This document shows positions 29,888 to 38,583 of a stretch of 64,000 nucleotides of DNA, in pieces. This stretch comes from Streptantibioticus cattleyicolor NRRL 8057 = DSM 46488 (GTDB lineage Bacteria; Actinomycetota; Actinomycetes; Streptomycetales; Streptomycetaceae). The stretch spans positions 682,001 to 746,000 of the forward strand of contig NC_017586.1 in NCBI RefSeq assembly GCF_000240165.1. The letters run 5' to 3'. How positions within the stretch are numbered: position 1 is the first letter of the stretch; each line of letters begins with the position of its first letter. A program made the translations under genes and the position numbers. The notes beneath the pieces were generated by a model, which ran no database searches, was not told the DNA's origin, and was given only the letters and a program-made list of their open reading frames with translations.

Positions 29888-30328
29888 TTAGGCCGCAGCG
29901 GATGGGCTGCCGGTGTCCGTGAGGGTCTGAGCCAGGGCACGCAGTGCGGTGGTGACCACCTCCTGCGTGACGCCGGGCTGGTCGGGCCATGCGGCCAGCG
30001 CGTCGATGGGGTCGGCTTCGATCGCCGCGGCGGCTGCACCGACCGCATCGGAGTTGAGGTGGGCCGAGAGCGTCCTGATGGTGTCCATGGCCACCGGGTT
30101 GGTGATGATGCGGGACTTGCAGCGCTCGATCGCCTCGATGCTGGGCAGAGCGAACTCACTCGGCAGCACGCCGTCGTTGGCGGCCTGGTAGATGGCCGCG
30201 GGTACGTCCAGGGCGTTGCCGGTGGACGCGGCGAACGCTTCGTCGCCGGTGTACAGGCCGTACAAGTCGATGTACACGGCGGCCCACCGAAGGGTGATGG
30301 CTTGCTCGGTGGGAGGCGTTTCGGGCAT
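29888..30328 (-). CDS. Hypothetical protein, 146 aa
   Basis: Acidic and helical (TEQAITLRWAAVYIDLYGLY, ALPSIEAIERCKSRIITNPV). It lies 20 nt before the DGQHR gene and is probably its partner in the same transcript. No motif recognised. Confidence 0.6.
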   Translation of the reverse strand: MPETPPTEQAITLRWAAVYIDLYGLYTGDEAFAASTGNALDVPAAIYQAANDGVLPSEFALPSIEAIERCKSRIITNPVAMDTIRTLSAHLNSDAVGAAAAAIEADPIDALAAWPDQPGVTQEVVTTALRALAQTLTDTGSPSAAA

Positions 30329-30366
30329 GGGTGTTCCGTCTCTGTGGTCTGTTGGTTGGGGTGGTG

Positions 30367-30422
30367 CGCCGGGCAGGCGGGAGCGGCGGGGAGGGGTAGG
30401 TCGCTCGACCGCCTGCCCGGCG
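30367..30422 (-). other. Strong hairpin between two genes of the operon
   Basis: Perfect 14-bp stem CGCCGGGCAGGCGG/CCGCCTGCCCGGCG with a 28-nt loop. It could weaken transcription from the upstream gene into the operon. Confidence 0.55.
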
Positions 30423-30483
30423 GTCGGTTGGGGACCGGTCCAGGGGATGTGGATTCACCCCCGGGGACGGTCCGGGTTGTGGG

Positions 30484-30834
30484 TCAGTCCCAGAGGTGCG
30501 GGTTGCTGGTCAGGTAGTCGTCCCAGCAGTCCGGGCAGCGCCAGACGGTCTCGTGCAAAGTGGCGTCGGTGTCGGCGAGGAAGCCCCGGCAGTCGCGGCA
30601 ACGGGTGACGACCTGTCCGGTGGTCAGCGGAAGCCCGACCACGGCCGCGGCGGTGCGGTTGAGGATGTTGAGGACGGCCCGACGGGCGGTGATGGGGTGT
30701 TCGTCGTAGCCGTCAGCGCCCAGGGCTGAGGCAGCAGCAGCGGCGTACCTCACTCGCCAGCGGGCCAGGGAGTCGGGCGAGATGACGCGCACGGAAGCCT
30801 GCGCAAGCCCTAACGGGCGATTCGTGAGGGTCAT
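30484..30834 (-). CDS. Zinc-ribbon protein, 116 aa
   Basis: The C-terminal CRDCRGFLADTDATLHETVW followed by RCPDCWDDY forms a four-cysteine ribbon. The N-terminal part is helical (SLARWRVRYAAAAASALGAD). First gene of the operon behind the dyad promoter at 30899-30936, with a leader of about 58 nt. A small DNA- or RNA-binding regulator is possible. Confidence 0.65.
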   Translation of the reverse strand: MTLTNRPLGLAQASVRVISPDSLARWRVRYAAAAASALGADGYDEHPITARRAVLNILNRTAAAVVGLPLTTGQVVTRCRDCRGFLADTDATLHETVWRCPDCWDDYLTSNPHLWD

Positions 30835-30898
30835 ATCGGGTTCCTCGCAGGGGGGTTGGTCGGCAACGGTCGGATCCGTTGCCCCGTCGGCGATCCCG

Positions 30899-30936
30899 AT
30901 ATTACGCCGTTCCTATTGCAACTGCAAGAGGAACGG
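30899..30936 (-). promoter_or_regulatory. Promoter with the CCGTTCCT dyad (copy 2)
   Basis: A 30-bp inverted repeat (30907-30936; arms CCGTTCCTATTGCAA and CTGCAAGAGGAACGG, 13 of 15 paired) covers the minus-strand -35 TTGCAG. The spacer is 17 bp and the -10 TAATAT. Same geometry as copy 1 at 25746. Confidence 0.8.
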
Positions 30937-30958
30937 GGGGAGGTGGGACGAGCAGCAA

Positions 30959-30990
30959 AGAGCCCTGGCCGACGGATCGACCAGGGCTCT
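30959..30990 (-). terminator. Terminator after the 101-aa gene
   Basis: Perfect 10-bp stem AGAGCCCTGG/CCAGGGCTCT with a 12-nt loop, between the stop at 31013 and the dyad promoter. Confidence 0.65.
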
Positions 30991-31012
30991 GCTACGCCTA
31001 CTGACTGCAGCG

Positions 31013-31318
31013 TTACGCACTGTTGGCGGCGTCGGAGCAGCAATGCACTGTTCGTGGCTTGATGCGCAGCCAGCCGTTCCAGTAGTCGCGGTGCCATTCG
31101 TATATGGCGCTTCGGCTGACGAGTTCGCCGCGCACTCCTGGGAGCCGGTACGTGCGACCCCCGGACGCACGGAATTTCCGACGCAGGTCCCGTTCGCTCA
31201 TGGGGTGCGGCGTGCGTTCCAGTGCCGCTACTGCCTGAGGCCAAGAGATGAGGTCCTCCGGCGTGCCGGTGAAGAAGGCTCGGGTGAAGCACACAGGTTC
31301 AGGAGGGACGCAGGGCAT
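31013..31318 (-). CDS. Small hypothetical protein, 101 aa
   Basis: The central part (ISWPQAVAALERTPHPMSER then DLRRKFRASGG) looks like a small winged or HTH domain; the C-terminus WHRDYWNGWLRIK is aromatic and basic. The start could be GTG/ATG 31318 or the internal Met of SERDLRRK. Single gene with its own terminator. Possibly a DNA-binding regulator; uncertain. Confidence 0.5.
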   Translation of the reverse strand: MPCVPPEPVCFTRAFFTGTPEDLISWPQAVAALERTPHPMSERDLRRKFRASGGRTYRLPGVRGELVSRSAIYEWHRDYWNGWLRIKPRTVHCCSDAANSA

Positions 31319-31387
31319 GTGTCTTCCGGTGGCAGGGCAGGCCGACGGTGGGGGCGACAGGCCGGCGTGTGGGTCGGGTAGGACGGG

Positions 31388-32002
31388 TTAGGCCGCGTGA
31401 CGACGGCGAACGTGATGCCGCGCGATGGCATACAGGCTCCAGGTACGAGGACCGCTCCGTCCGGGACCTTGAGCATCATCGTCTGAGTAGCGGGGGTCCG
31501 AATCGTAAGCGCACCGCACGTTCTGACAGGCCGCTCGCCACCGACCGCCACACCGCACCGGCAGCAGCGACCAGCACAGGCACTTGGGACAAGCGATCCG
31601 CCCGAGGATCCCGTCAGCCTCGCCGATCAGCATCGCAGCCCGCAGTGCACCGACAAGCTCTTCGACATCCAGATCGTCAGCCGCCTTGCGGTCGCGTGCC
31701 GCGAGGTCCGCAGCGTAGACGGCGAGCGCGGTGCGATCGGTGGGAACGTTTTCAGTACCACCATGCCGACGCACCACATCGGCCAGCGCGGCGTCGAAGT
31801 CCTGAGCCAGCGCGTAGACGTCGAGGTTCAGCGGGGTGCTCGGCGAGGTCGCGGTGGGCTGGCGGTCCGGAACCGCCATGGAGCCAGCCACTCGGGTGGA
31901 ACCGGCTCGGAGCCAGTGGTCGTCAGCTGCCACCTGGTACGGCATGTAGGAAGTCGCGTCGCGCGTACGGGCCTTTCTGGCGCTCGCGGGAGGTCGGTCC
32001 AT
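31388..32002 (-). CDS. Zinc-ribbon hypothetical protein, 204 aa
   Basis: ATG 32002. The middle is helical (LAQDFDAALADVVRRHGGTE). The C-terminal part carries CPKCLCWSLLPVRCGGRWRA followed by a further CQNVRC, a four-cysteine ribbon like those of short phage proteins that bind nucleic acid. The leader (32003-32200) is unusually AT-rich. Function unknown. Confidence 0.6.
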   Translation of the reverse strand: MDRPPASARKARTRDATSYMPYQVAADDHWLRAGSTRVAGSMAVPDRQPTATSPSTPLNLDVYALAQDFDAALADVVRRHGGTENVPTDRTALAVYAADLAARDRKAADDLDVEELVGALRAAMLIGEADGILGRIACPKCLCWSLLPVRCGGRWRAACQNVRCAYDSDPRYSDDDAQGPGRSGPRTWSLYAIARHHVRRRHAA

Positions 32003-32359
32003 ATTCGTCCCCCAACGGGAAGCGTGTCCCGGCCGCACGCATGCCAGCGGCATATGCACGGCCGGGTGAGATCAGAGGGGTTATCCGGCCGAGGGCCGGG
32101 CGTCATCCTTGCACGATCACTTATGAGAGCAAATGCAAGCCATGGGCCATCTGTCCGAGAATCCTACGTTTTTACTATTTCTTGGGGTATTCGAGAGACT
32201 GCGCCGATACCCCCGCTGCACAGTGACCCTCTGTGTTCACTCCTTCACCAGAACTCCACAGGTGTAACGGGCACCATACGCCTCTGTCAACCGGCTTCCG
32301 CCGCAAGCCCGTTGGGGGCCTGATCAGCAAAAAGCGGCCCGTCGGCCCGTTTATGCGAA

Positions 32360-32396
32360 CGGCCCGCCAAGATGCCAACGGCACCCCGGCGGGCCG
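32360..32396 (-). terminator. Terminator after the 140-aa gene
   Basis: 9-bp stem CGGCCCGCC/GGCGGGCCG with a 19-nt loop just past the leftward stop at 32418. Between 32003 and 32359 I see only AT-rich, promoter-like sequence and no gene. Confidence 0.55.
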
Positions 32397-32417
32397 ACGC
32401 TGAGTAAGGCCTCTCCT

Positions 32418-32840
32418 CTACGGCTGGCGCTGGCTTCGCAGTGCCGTGTCTGCGGCTGCGGCCATACCCCGCAAGATGCTGACCCAGTGCCGGGCACTGT
32501 CCACGTCCATGCCAGCCGTGGGGTTCGGTGGCAGCTCGTGGGGACCGCCACCGTGACGGACATACAGCAATCCACCCACTACGCGCTCAAGGCCGTCCGC
32601 AATGGCCATCATCACCTCCGCCGGCGGACGAGGCGTGGTGAAGTCAAGGCCAGCCCCCGCCAGCGCCTTCCGCCAGTGCTCCATCGTCGCCCGCACATCT
32701 GCGGGTACCTCCTCAACGGCCTCCGTCTTGCCTGCCGGGTCCTGGAGCCGAGCGGTCAAGCTGACTACCGGGGCAAGGCGCTCAGGAGGGTGCACCGGCT
32801 GCGGAGTGTCGTCACTGTCGAAAGCGCTCGCTTGCGCCAT
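32418..32840 (-). CDS. Hypothetical protein, 140 aa
   Basis: ATG 32840 with GAGGAG upstream. The N-terminus is Pro-rich. Residues 45-140 are helical with an aromatic patch (EHWRKALAGAGLDFTTPRPP, RHWVSILRGMAAAADTALRS). It is the right-most clear gene of the element. Function unknown. Confidence 0.6.
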   Translation of the reverse strand: MAQASAFDSDDTPQPVHPPERLAPVVSLTARLQDPAGKTEAVEEVPADVRATMEHWRKALAGAGLDFTTPRPPAEVMMAIADGLERVVGGLLYVRHGGGPHELPPNPTAGMDVDSARHWVSILRGMAAAADTALRSQRQP

Positions 32841-33399
32841 GGGGCTCCTCGCGGGATGGATGGTCGGACTGGAGGCTGCCGTGGTCGGGGGCTGCACAGG
32901 CCGCAAATGAAGCGTGCGACAGGTAGTCGTGCGCTGCTCTACCCAAGGGACCGTCTCCGTCGCGCTTCCCCTACGTTGCCGACGCGGACCAGACGCGACA
33001 GGAGACGGTGAGCCCCATACCTCTGATGGAGGTTGGAAGCGCCGGGGTGTACCCCCGGCTTGAGGGCGATTGTAGACACGACTCTCGGCAAAACAACAGC
33101 CCCAAGCGCCTCAGCCGTTAACGATCAACGTCATCCGTACTGTACCCCGCAGTTTGATGGGCCTTTGGGCGCGTGCCACCCGTCAGCCGGTCTCCGGACC
33201 CGTCACCACGTCATCTCACATGCGGCCCGGCGACCAGCACGCGCGTTCGACAGATCTGTGCAGACCGGGGCACCGTCACCCATGGGCCAGCTTGTCGAAA
33301 GATGGCTGGAACTGATCCATGGCCCGGCCGGGCCCATTGACAGCACGGCGCGATCTGCCGGTCGCTCGGGCTGAAACATGGGGGGTGTCTTCCCTGTCC

Positions 33400-33449
33400 T
33401 GGTGTCCCGGAGGCCCGTCTGACCTGGGGCGGGACACCAGGACATCAAG
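33400..33449. repeat. Perfect 15-bp inverted repeat
   Basis: TGTCCTGGTGTCCCG and CGGGACACCAGGACA are separated by 20 nt and followed by a related half (GACACCGGGACA). No gene ends close by, so a protein-binding or recombination site is as likely as a terminator. Confidence 0.6.
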
Positions 33450-33655
33450 ACACCGGGACAACAACGCTCCCCCAGCATGCCTCCTCACGGCTTCCCTTGG
33501 GGTACCCCGTCGCCCGGAGCTGGTCGAGCTGCCTCATCACCACCAGCAATGCGCGGCCGGGGTCTAAACGCGGTAGGACTTCATGCGCCACCGATTTGGT
33601 TGCCGCTCCCGGCAGCATCGCCCGTGAATGAGTCAGTCCGCCCTTGCTGTGGAGC

Positions 33656-34190
33656 GCGGGCAATACGCGGGCAAGCCTGAACGCCTCGGACGCCGCAGTG
33701 ATCAGTACAGCGTCACTGACCTGCAATTCAATCCGCCAGAATGGAAGCCGAATGGGGGACGGCGGGTTATACGTGGGACCCGTGGCGCCGGTCGAAGACG
33801 GGGTGAGGTCGCCGCCGGTGGAAAGGGTTCGGCCTGGTCAGCGCGGCAGCGCACGGCCGGACGCCCCGCCGGGGGCGAGTCCGGCCAGTGGCGGCTGCCA
33901 CCGGGTAGTTTCGGCTGCCCGCCGGCAATACGCGGGCAAGTTCTGATTACCCGTCAGCGAGCATCAGTTTCGGGGTGGACGCGGGCAAGTTCTGACCGCC
34001 CGTGGGCGTGCGGGACCCTCGCGGCGGGCGCGGGCAATACGCGGGCAAGCCTCGACGCTTCAGTCACCGCAGTCACCAACACCCCCTCCCTGACCTGCGC
34101 TTTCCTCCGCAACGACGGAGCCCGCACTACAGGCGGTCGGGTACACCTACGACCCGTGGCGCCGGTCGAAGACGGGGTGACGTTGTCGGG
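33656..34190. repeat. Diverged direct repeats with a GGCAATACGCGGGCAAG core
   Basis: GGCAATACGCGGGCAAG occurs at 33659, 33924 and 34033, with a partial copy at 33981. The first and last copies begin blocks of about 150 bp that also share the end word GTGGCGCCGGTCGAAGACGG (near 33783 and 34157). Similarity between the blocks holds in all frames, so this is a DNA-level duplication. Confidence 0.6.
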
Positions 34191-34477
34191 CTACCGCAGG
34201 CCCGGCCCGAGCAGGAAGAACAGGGCGACCCCGGACCCGATGATGATCGCGGTCAACACCGCTGCGGTCAGCGGTAGTTGGCACAGCGTGTAGAACGAGG
34301 CGTAGAAGCGGGGCGGGGCGAAGGCAGCAGGGTCTCCGGCCGGATCACCGCGATCACGCAGAAGACGGCGGAGACCACCGACACCACGGCGTTGGCCGAC
34401 GACAGCACATCGCGCACGCCGGTCTCCAGGGGGTCGGTGAGGGCCGCTCGGCACCGCCCGGGGAGCGGCGACGCCAT
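34191..34477 (-). pseudogene. Frameshifted two-helix membrane protein gene
   Basis: ATG 34477 opens MASPLPGRCRAALTDPLETG and one membrane helix (AVVSVVSAVFCVIAVI). The frame is then lost near 34310-34330. A second frame continues with PPRFYASFYTLCQLPLTAAV and a second helix (LTAAVLTAIIIGSGVALFFL), ending at 34191. Joined, they give a natural protein of about 95 residues. The gene ends exactly where the repeat block ends. Confidence 0.5.
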
Positions 34478-34500
34478 CGTCCCACGGCGTTCGGGCGCCG

Positions 34501-35379
34501 TCACACCCTCCCGGGTCGAGCGGGTTGGGGCACCACGGCCACCGGGCACGGTGCGTGGTGGAGCAAGGCGTGGACGACGGGGCCGAGTTGGGGGCCGGGG
34601 CCGGGGTGGGGGTGGCGGAGGGTGCCGATCACGAGCAGGTCGGAGGCGGCGGAGACCTCCAGCAGTGCCTTGCGGGCGGGGCCCTCCACCGCGCCGCGGC
34701 GGACCTGGATCCCGGGGTGGCGGGCGGCCGGGCCGGCCAGGGCGTCGTCCAGCACGCGTTCGGCGTGGGCGATCCGTTCCGCGGCGGTGTCGGGGCCGGG
34801 CGCGGTGACCAGTTCGGGGCCCTGCGGCCAGCGCCAGGCGTGCACCGCGTCGATGCCGCAGCCGCGTACCGACGCCTCCCGGAAGGCGAACTCCACGGCG
34901 GCGTCGGAGCCTCCGCCGGCGGCCACCGCCAGCGCGATCCAGCAGTGGGCGCCGGTACGGGCGCGGGGTGTGCCGCGCACCACGATCACCGGGCAGCGGG
35001 CGTGCGCGGCCGTCCGCAGGCTCACCGAGCCCAGCAGCAGCGCGGCGAGTTCCCCGCGTCCGCGCTGTCCGACCACCACCGCCAGCGCCTCGTCACTCTC
35101 GGCGACCAGCACCCGGCCCGGCTCGTCGGGCACCACGGCCGCGGTGACCGGCAGCCCGGCGTGGCGGCCCCGGGCGCGTTCGGCGGCGTCCGCGGCGACG
35201 CGTTCGCCGGGCGCGGGCGCCGGGGGTGCCTCGTACCGTTCCCACAGCGAGGCGTACACGATCCGCAGCGGGCAGCGGTGGCGGGCGGCCTCGTCGGCGG
35301 CCCAGTCGACCGCCTCGGTGCCGAGCGCGGAGCCGTCGGTGCCCACGACGACGGGGCGGGTCTCCATCGGTGCCGCCAC
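34501..35379 (-). CDS. Universal stress protein with two UspA domains, 292 aa
   Basis: Domain 1 (residues 5-132) starts RPVVVGTDGSALGTEAVDWA and ends with the ATP-binding pattern GQRGRGELAALLLGSVSLRT. Domain 2 (145-285) is less conserved (LLVIGTLRHPHPGPGPQ), so nucleotide binding there is doubtful. Tandem USPs are common in Streptomyces chromosomes. The gene is upstream of the small membrane gene and downstream of DUF1876 in the same direction; together they look like a stress-related set. Confidence 0.85.
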   Translation of the reverse strand: MAAPMETRPVVVGTDGSALGTEAVDWAADEAARHRCPLRIVYASLWERYEAPPAPAPGERVAADAAERARGRHAGLPVTAAVVPDEPGRVLVAESDEALAVVVGQRGRGELAALLLGSVSLRTAAHARCPVIVVRGTPRARTGAHCWIALAVAAGGGSDAAVEFAFREASVRGCGIDAVHAWRWPQGPELVTAPGPDTAAERIAHAERVLDDALAGPAARHPGIQVRRGAVEGPARKALLEVSAASDLLVIGTLRHPHPGPGPQLGPVVHALLHHAPCPVAVVPQPARPGRV

Positions 35380-35392
35380 CCTCGGTCACAGG

Positions 35393-35662
35393 TCACCGGG
35401 GCGGGGCGGAGCGGCGCAGTTCCTCGTTGTCGTCGATGTCCTCCTGTGCGGTGCCGATCAGTTGCCGGGCCAGGTCGGCGAAGGCGCGTCCGGTGGCCAG
35501 TTCGTCGCCGATCCGCGGGACCTGGGGGTCGAGCGGGTTGCGGTGGGCGACGCCGTGCCCGGTCAGTGCGGTGTTGAGGGTGTGGAGGGTCACCTTGGCC
35601 TCGGTGACGTCGTCGTCCTCCACCAGGAAGACATCGGCGTTCCACTCGCTGGTGTGGGTCAT
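35393..35662 (-). CDS. DUF1876 family protein, 89 aa
   Basis: ATG 35662 (MTHTSEWNADVFLVEDDDVT) with GGAGATG upstream. The order WNADVFLVEDDDVTEAKVTL, GHGVAHRNPLDPQVPRIGDE and ALADLARQLIG-type end matches DUF1876, a small double-stranded-RNA-binding-like fold found only in actinobacteria. It is 14 nt upstream of the USP gene. Confidence 0.8.
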   Translation of the reverse strand: MTHTSEWNADVFLVEDDDVTEAKVTLHTLNTALTGHGVAHRNPLDPQVPRIGDELATGRAFADLARQLIGTAQEDIDDNEELRRSAPPR

Positions 35663-35933
35663 CTCCGGCTCCCGGTCGCTCGGGCGACTGCCCGCCGACA
35701 GCCGCTTCGTGCGTGTATGTCCCTTCCAGCACATCACCTGGCGGGCCGTTCGGCCAGAGGCGGGCGCGGTTTCCCGTCCCAACCGGGTTTGGTCCATACC
35801 AATACTTGACGCGGTCACATCACGGTGCCTCAATGGACGTACCCCGAAGGGCGCCCGGGTGCGGCACACCGGCGCGCACCGGGTGTCTTCCGCTCGACGG
35901 CTCCCGCCTTCCTTCCCCCCACAGGAGTGTGCA

Positions 35934-36389
35934 ATGAGCTTCGTCGTCCCCGGGCGCTGGCGCGCTCCGGTCCTCGGGCTGTACCGCTTGGTGACCGGGG
36001 TGCTCTTCGCCTGCCACGGCGCGGCCGGGCTCTTCGGTGCCTTCCCCGGCGCGCAGGCCGGCCAGGCCGCCTTCCCGCAGTGGCCCGGCTGGTGGGCCGC
36101 GCTGATCGAACTGGCCGGCGGCGCCCTGGTGGCCGTCGGGCTGTTCACCCGGCCCGCGGCGCTGGTCTCCTCGGGCGCCATGGCGTACGCCTACTTCTCC
36201 GTCCACCAGCCGCACGCGCTGTGGCCCATCGAGAACCACGGGGAGCCCGCCGTGCTGTTCTGCTGGGCGTTCCTGCTCATCGCGGTCACCGGACCCGGCC
36301 ACTACTCGCTGGACCGGCTGCTCGGTCACGCCCGCATCGGCCGCACCGCGGGCACCCGTCCGCCCCGCGCGACCGCCGGCGCCGGCTGA
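35934..36389 (+). CDS. DoxX family membrane protein, 151 aa
   Basis: ATG 35934 with AGGAG upstream. Four hydrophobic helices (LYRLVTGVLFACHGAAGLFG, WWAALIELAGGALVAVGLF, AALVSSGAMAYAYFSVHQPH, AVLFCWAFLLIAVTGPG) in the DoxX/DoxD pattern. Members take part in thiol and quinone redox balance at the membrane. It stands alone, divergent from DUF1876/USP. Confidence 0.8.
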   Translation: MSFVVPGRWRAPVLGLYRLVTGVLFACHGAAGLFGAFPGAQAGQAAFPQWPGWWAALIELAGGALVAVGLFTRPAALVSSGAMAYAYFSVHQPHALWPIENHGEPAVLFCWAFLLIAVTGPGHYSLDRLLGHARIGRTAGTRPPRATAGAG

Positions 36390-36815
36390 GCCGCAGCCCG
36401 CCCGGCAGACTCCCCCGTCCCGGCGGCCACCGCGCCCCGCCGCCGAACGCGCCAACGTCCGCCCGGCCGGAACCGGCGACCATGACCGGCCGGCGGGCGG
36501 GAGACCGGGGCGGCCGGGGCGCTGAACGGCCGCGGCGCCCGGCCCGGCAAGCCCGCCGCCTTCCCGGCGACGGCACTTCGCGCCAATTCCCGCTGGCCAT
36601 TTCCGCGCGCATACCCGTTCCGGTCCGCAAAGGGCGGCGCTACGGTGATGCGGCGCCCCCGGCGGGCCCCGGCGACGCCGCGTCGACCGCGGCTCCCCCG
36701 CCGCCTGGCACGGTGCCGTACCGCGCGACGGTCCCCCGCACTCCGCACGGCCCTTCACCCGCACGACCCGGGACACCGGCCGAAGACAGATCACCCGCGA
36801 TCCGAGGAGGAGCAG
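36390..36815. other. Intergenic region of 425 bp
   Basis: Very GC-rich; open frames exist on both strands but none has a ribosome site and typical codon use. No repeat or operator stands out. Confidence 0.4.
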
Positions 36816-36911
36816 ATGTCCGGTGGTGTGATGGCAGCGCGACGACCCGGTCCCGCACACGGCGCGGTGCCCGGGGTCCGGCCGGACGGTGAGTCCCCCG
36901 GCGCGGCATGA
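36816..36911 (+). CDS. Possible 31-aa upstream ORF coupled to the carboxylate-amine ligase gene
   Basis: ATG 36816 follows a very strong ribosome site (GAGGAGGAGCAG). The frame (MSGGVMAARRPGPAHGAVPG...) stops at 36911, overlapping the ligase start (ATGA), whereas the ligase itself has no good ribosome site. This suggests translation of the ligase depends on this short ORF. It may have no function as a peptide. Confidence 0.45.
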   Translation: MSGGVMAARRPGPAHGAVPGVRPDGESPGAA

Positions 36912-37999
36912 CCACCGTCGGCGTCGAGGAGGAGTACCTGCTGCTGGACGCGGACAGCGGTGCCGCCCTGCCGAAGTCCGCGCAGGTACGCGCGCTCGCC
37001 CGCGACCACTACGGGGTCCCCGCCGACGAGGTCGCCCCCGAGATGCTGCGGGCCCAGGTCGAGGTGATGACCCCGGTCTGCCGTGACCTGGAGGAGGTGG
37101 ACGCCCATCTGACCCGGCTGCGCCGGGACGTGGGGGCCGCCGCGCACGGGGCGGGGTGCGGGCTCGCGGCCAGCGGTACGGCGCCGTTCGCCGGTGCCTG
37201 GTCGATCCCGGTCACCGACGAGGCGTACTACCGGGCGTTGTCCGGCTACACGCCCCGGATCGTCCACGGCCAGCTGATCAACGGCATGCACGTGCACGTC
37301 GCGGTGCCCGACCGGGGCCGCGGGGTGGCCGCCCTCAACCGGGTGCGCCCGTGGCTGCCGGTGCTGGTGGCCATGGGGGCCAACTCGCCGCTGTGGGACG
37401 GACGGGACACCGGTTTCGCCAGTTGGCGCACGGTCGCCTTCGCCCGCTGGCCGGTCAGCGGGCCGCCGCCGGCCTTCACCGACGCCGACGACTACCGGGA
37501 ACGCACCCGGACCCTGCTGGAGGCCGGGCTGATCCGGGGCCGGGCCCAGCTGTACTGGCAGGCCCGGCTCTCCGACCGCCACCCCACGCTGGAGATCCGG
37601 GCGATGGACGTGCAGTTGCGGGTCGACGAGGCGGTGATGTTCGCCGGCATCGCCCGGGGCCTGGTCACCACCGCGCTGCGGGAGGAGGCGGAGACCCGGC
37701 CGCCGCCCAGGGTGCCGCACGAACTGCTGCGTGCCGCCGGCTGGCACGCCGCCCGCCACGGCCTGGAGGGCGAGCTGGTCGACCCGCTGCGTGGCCGGGA
37801 GGTCCCCGCCGCGGACGCGGTGGCCGCGCTGCTCGACCACATCGCCGCCGCCCTGGAACGCCACCGCGACCTGGCCCGGGTCACCGCCGCCGCGCACCGG
37901 CTGCTCGGTGAGGGCAGCGCCGCCCGGCGGCAGCGTCAGGCGTTGCGCGACGGGGGCGCCAAGGCGCTGGTGGACCTGGTCACCGGGAAGACGTCCTGA
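36908..37999 (+). CDS. ybdK: Carboxylate-amine ligase, YbdK/GCS2 family, 363 aa
   Basis: GVEEEYLLLDADSGAALP at the N-terminus, RAQVEVMTPVCRDLEEVDAH, LINGMHVHVAVPDR and LYWQARLSDRHPTLEIRAMD are the GCS2 signatures (glutamate/ATP site and metal ligands). Family members form a gamma-glutamyl amide bond; YbdK has weak glutamate-cysteine ligase activity and the natural substrate in actinomycetes is often unknown. Length is normal. The gene is translationally coupled to a short upstream ORF. Confidence 0.8.
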   Translation: MTTVGVEEEYLLLDADSGAALPKSAQVRALARDHYGVPADEVAPEMLRAQVEVMTPVCRDLEEVDAHLTRLRRDVGAAAHGAGCGLAASGTAPFAGAWSIPVTDEAYYRALSGYTPRIVHGQLINGMHVHVAVPDRGRGVAALNRVRPWLPVLVAMGANSPLWDGRDTGFASWRTVAFARWPVSGPPPAFTDADDYRERTRTLLEAGLIRGRAQLYWQARLSDRHPTLEIRAMDVQLRVDEAVMFAGIARGLVTTALREEAETRPPPRVPHELLRAAGWHAARHGLEGELVDPLRGREVPAADAVAALLDHIAAALERHRDLARVTAAAHRLLGEGSAARRQRQALRDGGAKALVDLVTGKTS

Positions 38000-38573
38000 C
38001 CGGGCCGGCCGGATACCGCACCACCAGCACGGCTTCCACGTCACCGTGGGGCGCGGCGTAGACGTGCGGCACGTCGGCGGGCCAGGCCGCGTGGCCGCCC
38101 GGGGCCACCACGGCCGGGCGGCCGGCCACGCCGACGTGCGCGGTGCCGGCGAGCACGATGAGGTGTTCCTCGGTGCCCGGGGCGTGCGCGGCCGACTCCT
38201 GGACGGTGCCGGAACGGATGCGGATCCGGTAGGTCTCGGTGACGGCGGCGGGGTCCTCGAAGCGTTCGGTGAGCACCGCGTCGACCGCGCTGCCGGAGAT
38301 GGCGGGGAGCCGCAGGGCGGTGCTGAGCGGGACGCCGAGCGCGGTGGTGAGCGCGTAGAGCGTCTCCAGGGTGGGGTTGCGGCGCCCGCTCTCCAGTTCC
38401 GAGAGGGTGCCCTTGCCGAGGCCGGAGCGCCGGGCCGCCGCGGAGAGCGTCAGCCCCCGTGCCTCGCGCAGTTCCCTCAGGCGGCGGCCCACCTGGGCGG
38501 CGAGTTCGCCACCCGGTCGCCCCTCGTCGCCGGTGTCGGTTGATCGGCCGCTGCCGTTGTGCCTATCGTTCAC
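37980..38573 (-). CDS. XRE-family regulator with cupin domain, 197 aa
   Basis: GTG 38573. Residues about 25-85 hold the HTH (LRELREARGLTLSAAARRSG, GKGTLSELESGRRNPTLETL) and residues about 110-190 a small beta-barrel cupin (HLIVLAGTAHVGVAGRPAVV, GGHAAWPADVPHVYAA). This architecture is typical of repressors sensing a small ligand. It is divergent from the YbaK-type gene, with a dyad between them, and overlaps the end of the ligase gene by 20 bp. Confidence 0.85.
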   Translation of the reverse strand: MNDRHNGSGRSTDTGDEGRPGGELAAQVGRRLRELREARGLTLSAAARRSGLGKGTLSELESGRRNPTLETLYALTTALGVPLSTALRLPAISGSAVDAVLTERFEDPAAVTETYRIRIRSGTVQESAAHAPGTEEHLIVLAGTAHVGVAGRPAVVAPGGHAAWPADVPHVYAAPHGDVEAVLVVRYPAGPVRTSSR

Positions 38574-38583
38574 ACACCGGATC

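Larger units (their letters stand above)
32841..34190. other. 1.35-kb gene-poor edge region with repeats
   Basis: No ORF here has convincing codon use and a ribosome site. It contains a 15-bp inverted repeat (33400-33449) and two diverged direct repeats (about 33656-33812 and 34028-34180). It separates the small-gene element from chromosome-like genes and is the best candidate for its right boundary. Confidence 0.5.

Noticed and set aside
1-33000. tRNA or integrase attachment site for the element
   Set aside because: I looked for tRNA-like clover-leaf segments and tyrosine or serine recombinase motifs and found none in the window; they may lie further left.
33445-33726. Leftward 93-aa ORF in the border region
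   Set aside because: The similarity to the second repeat block exists in several frames at once, which indicates DNA repeat rather than a protein.
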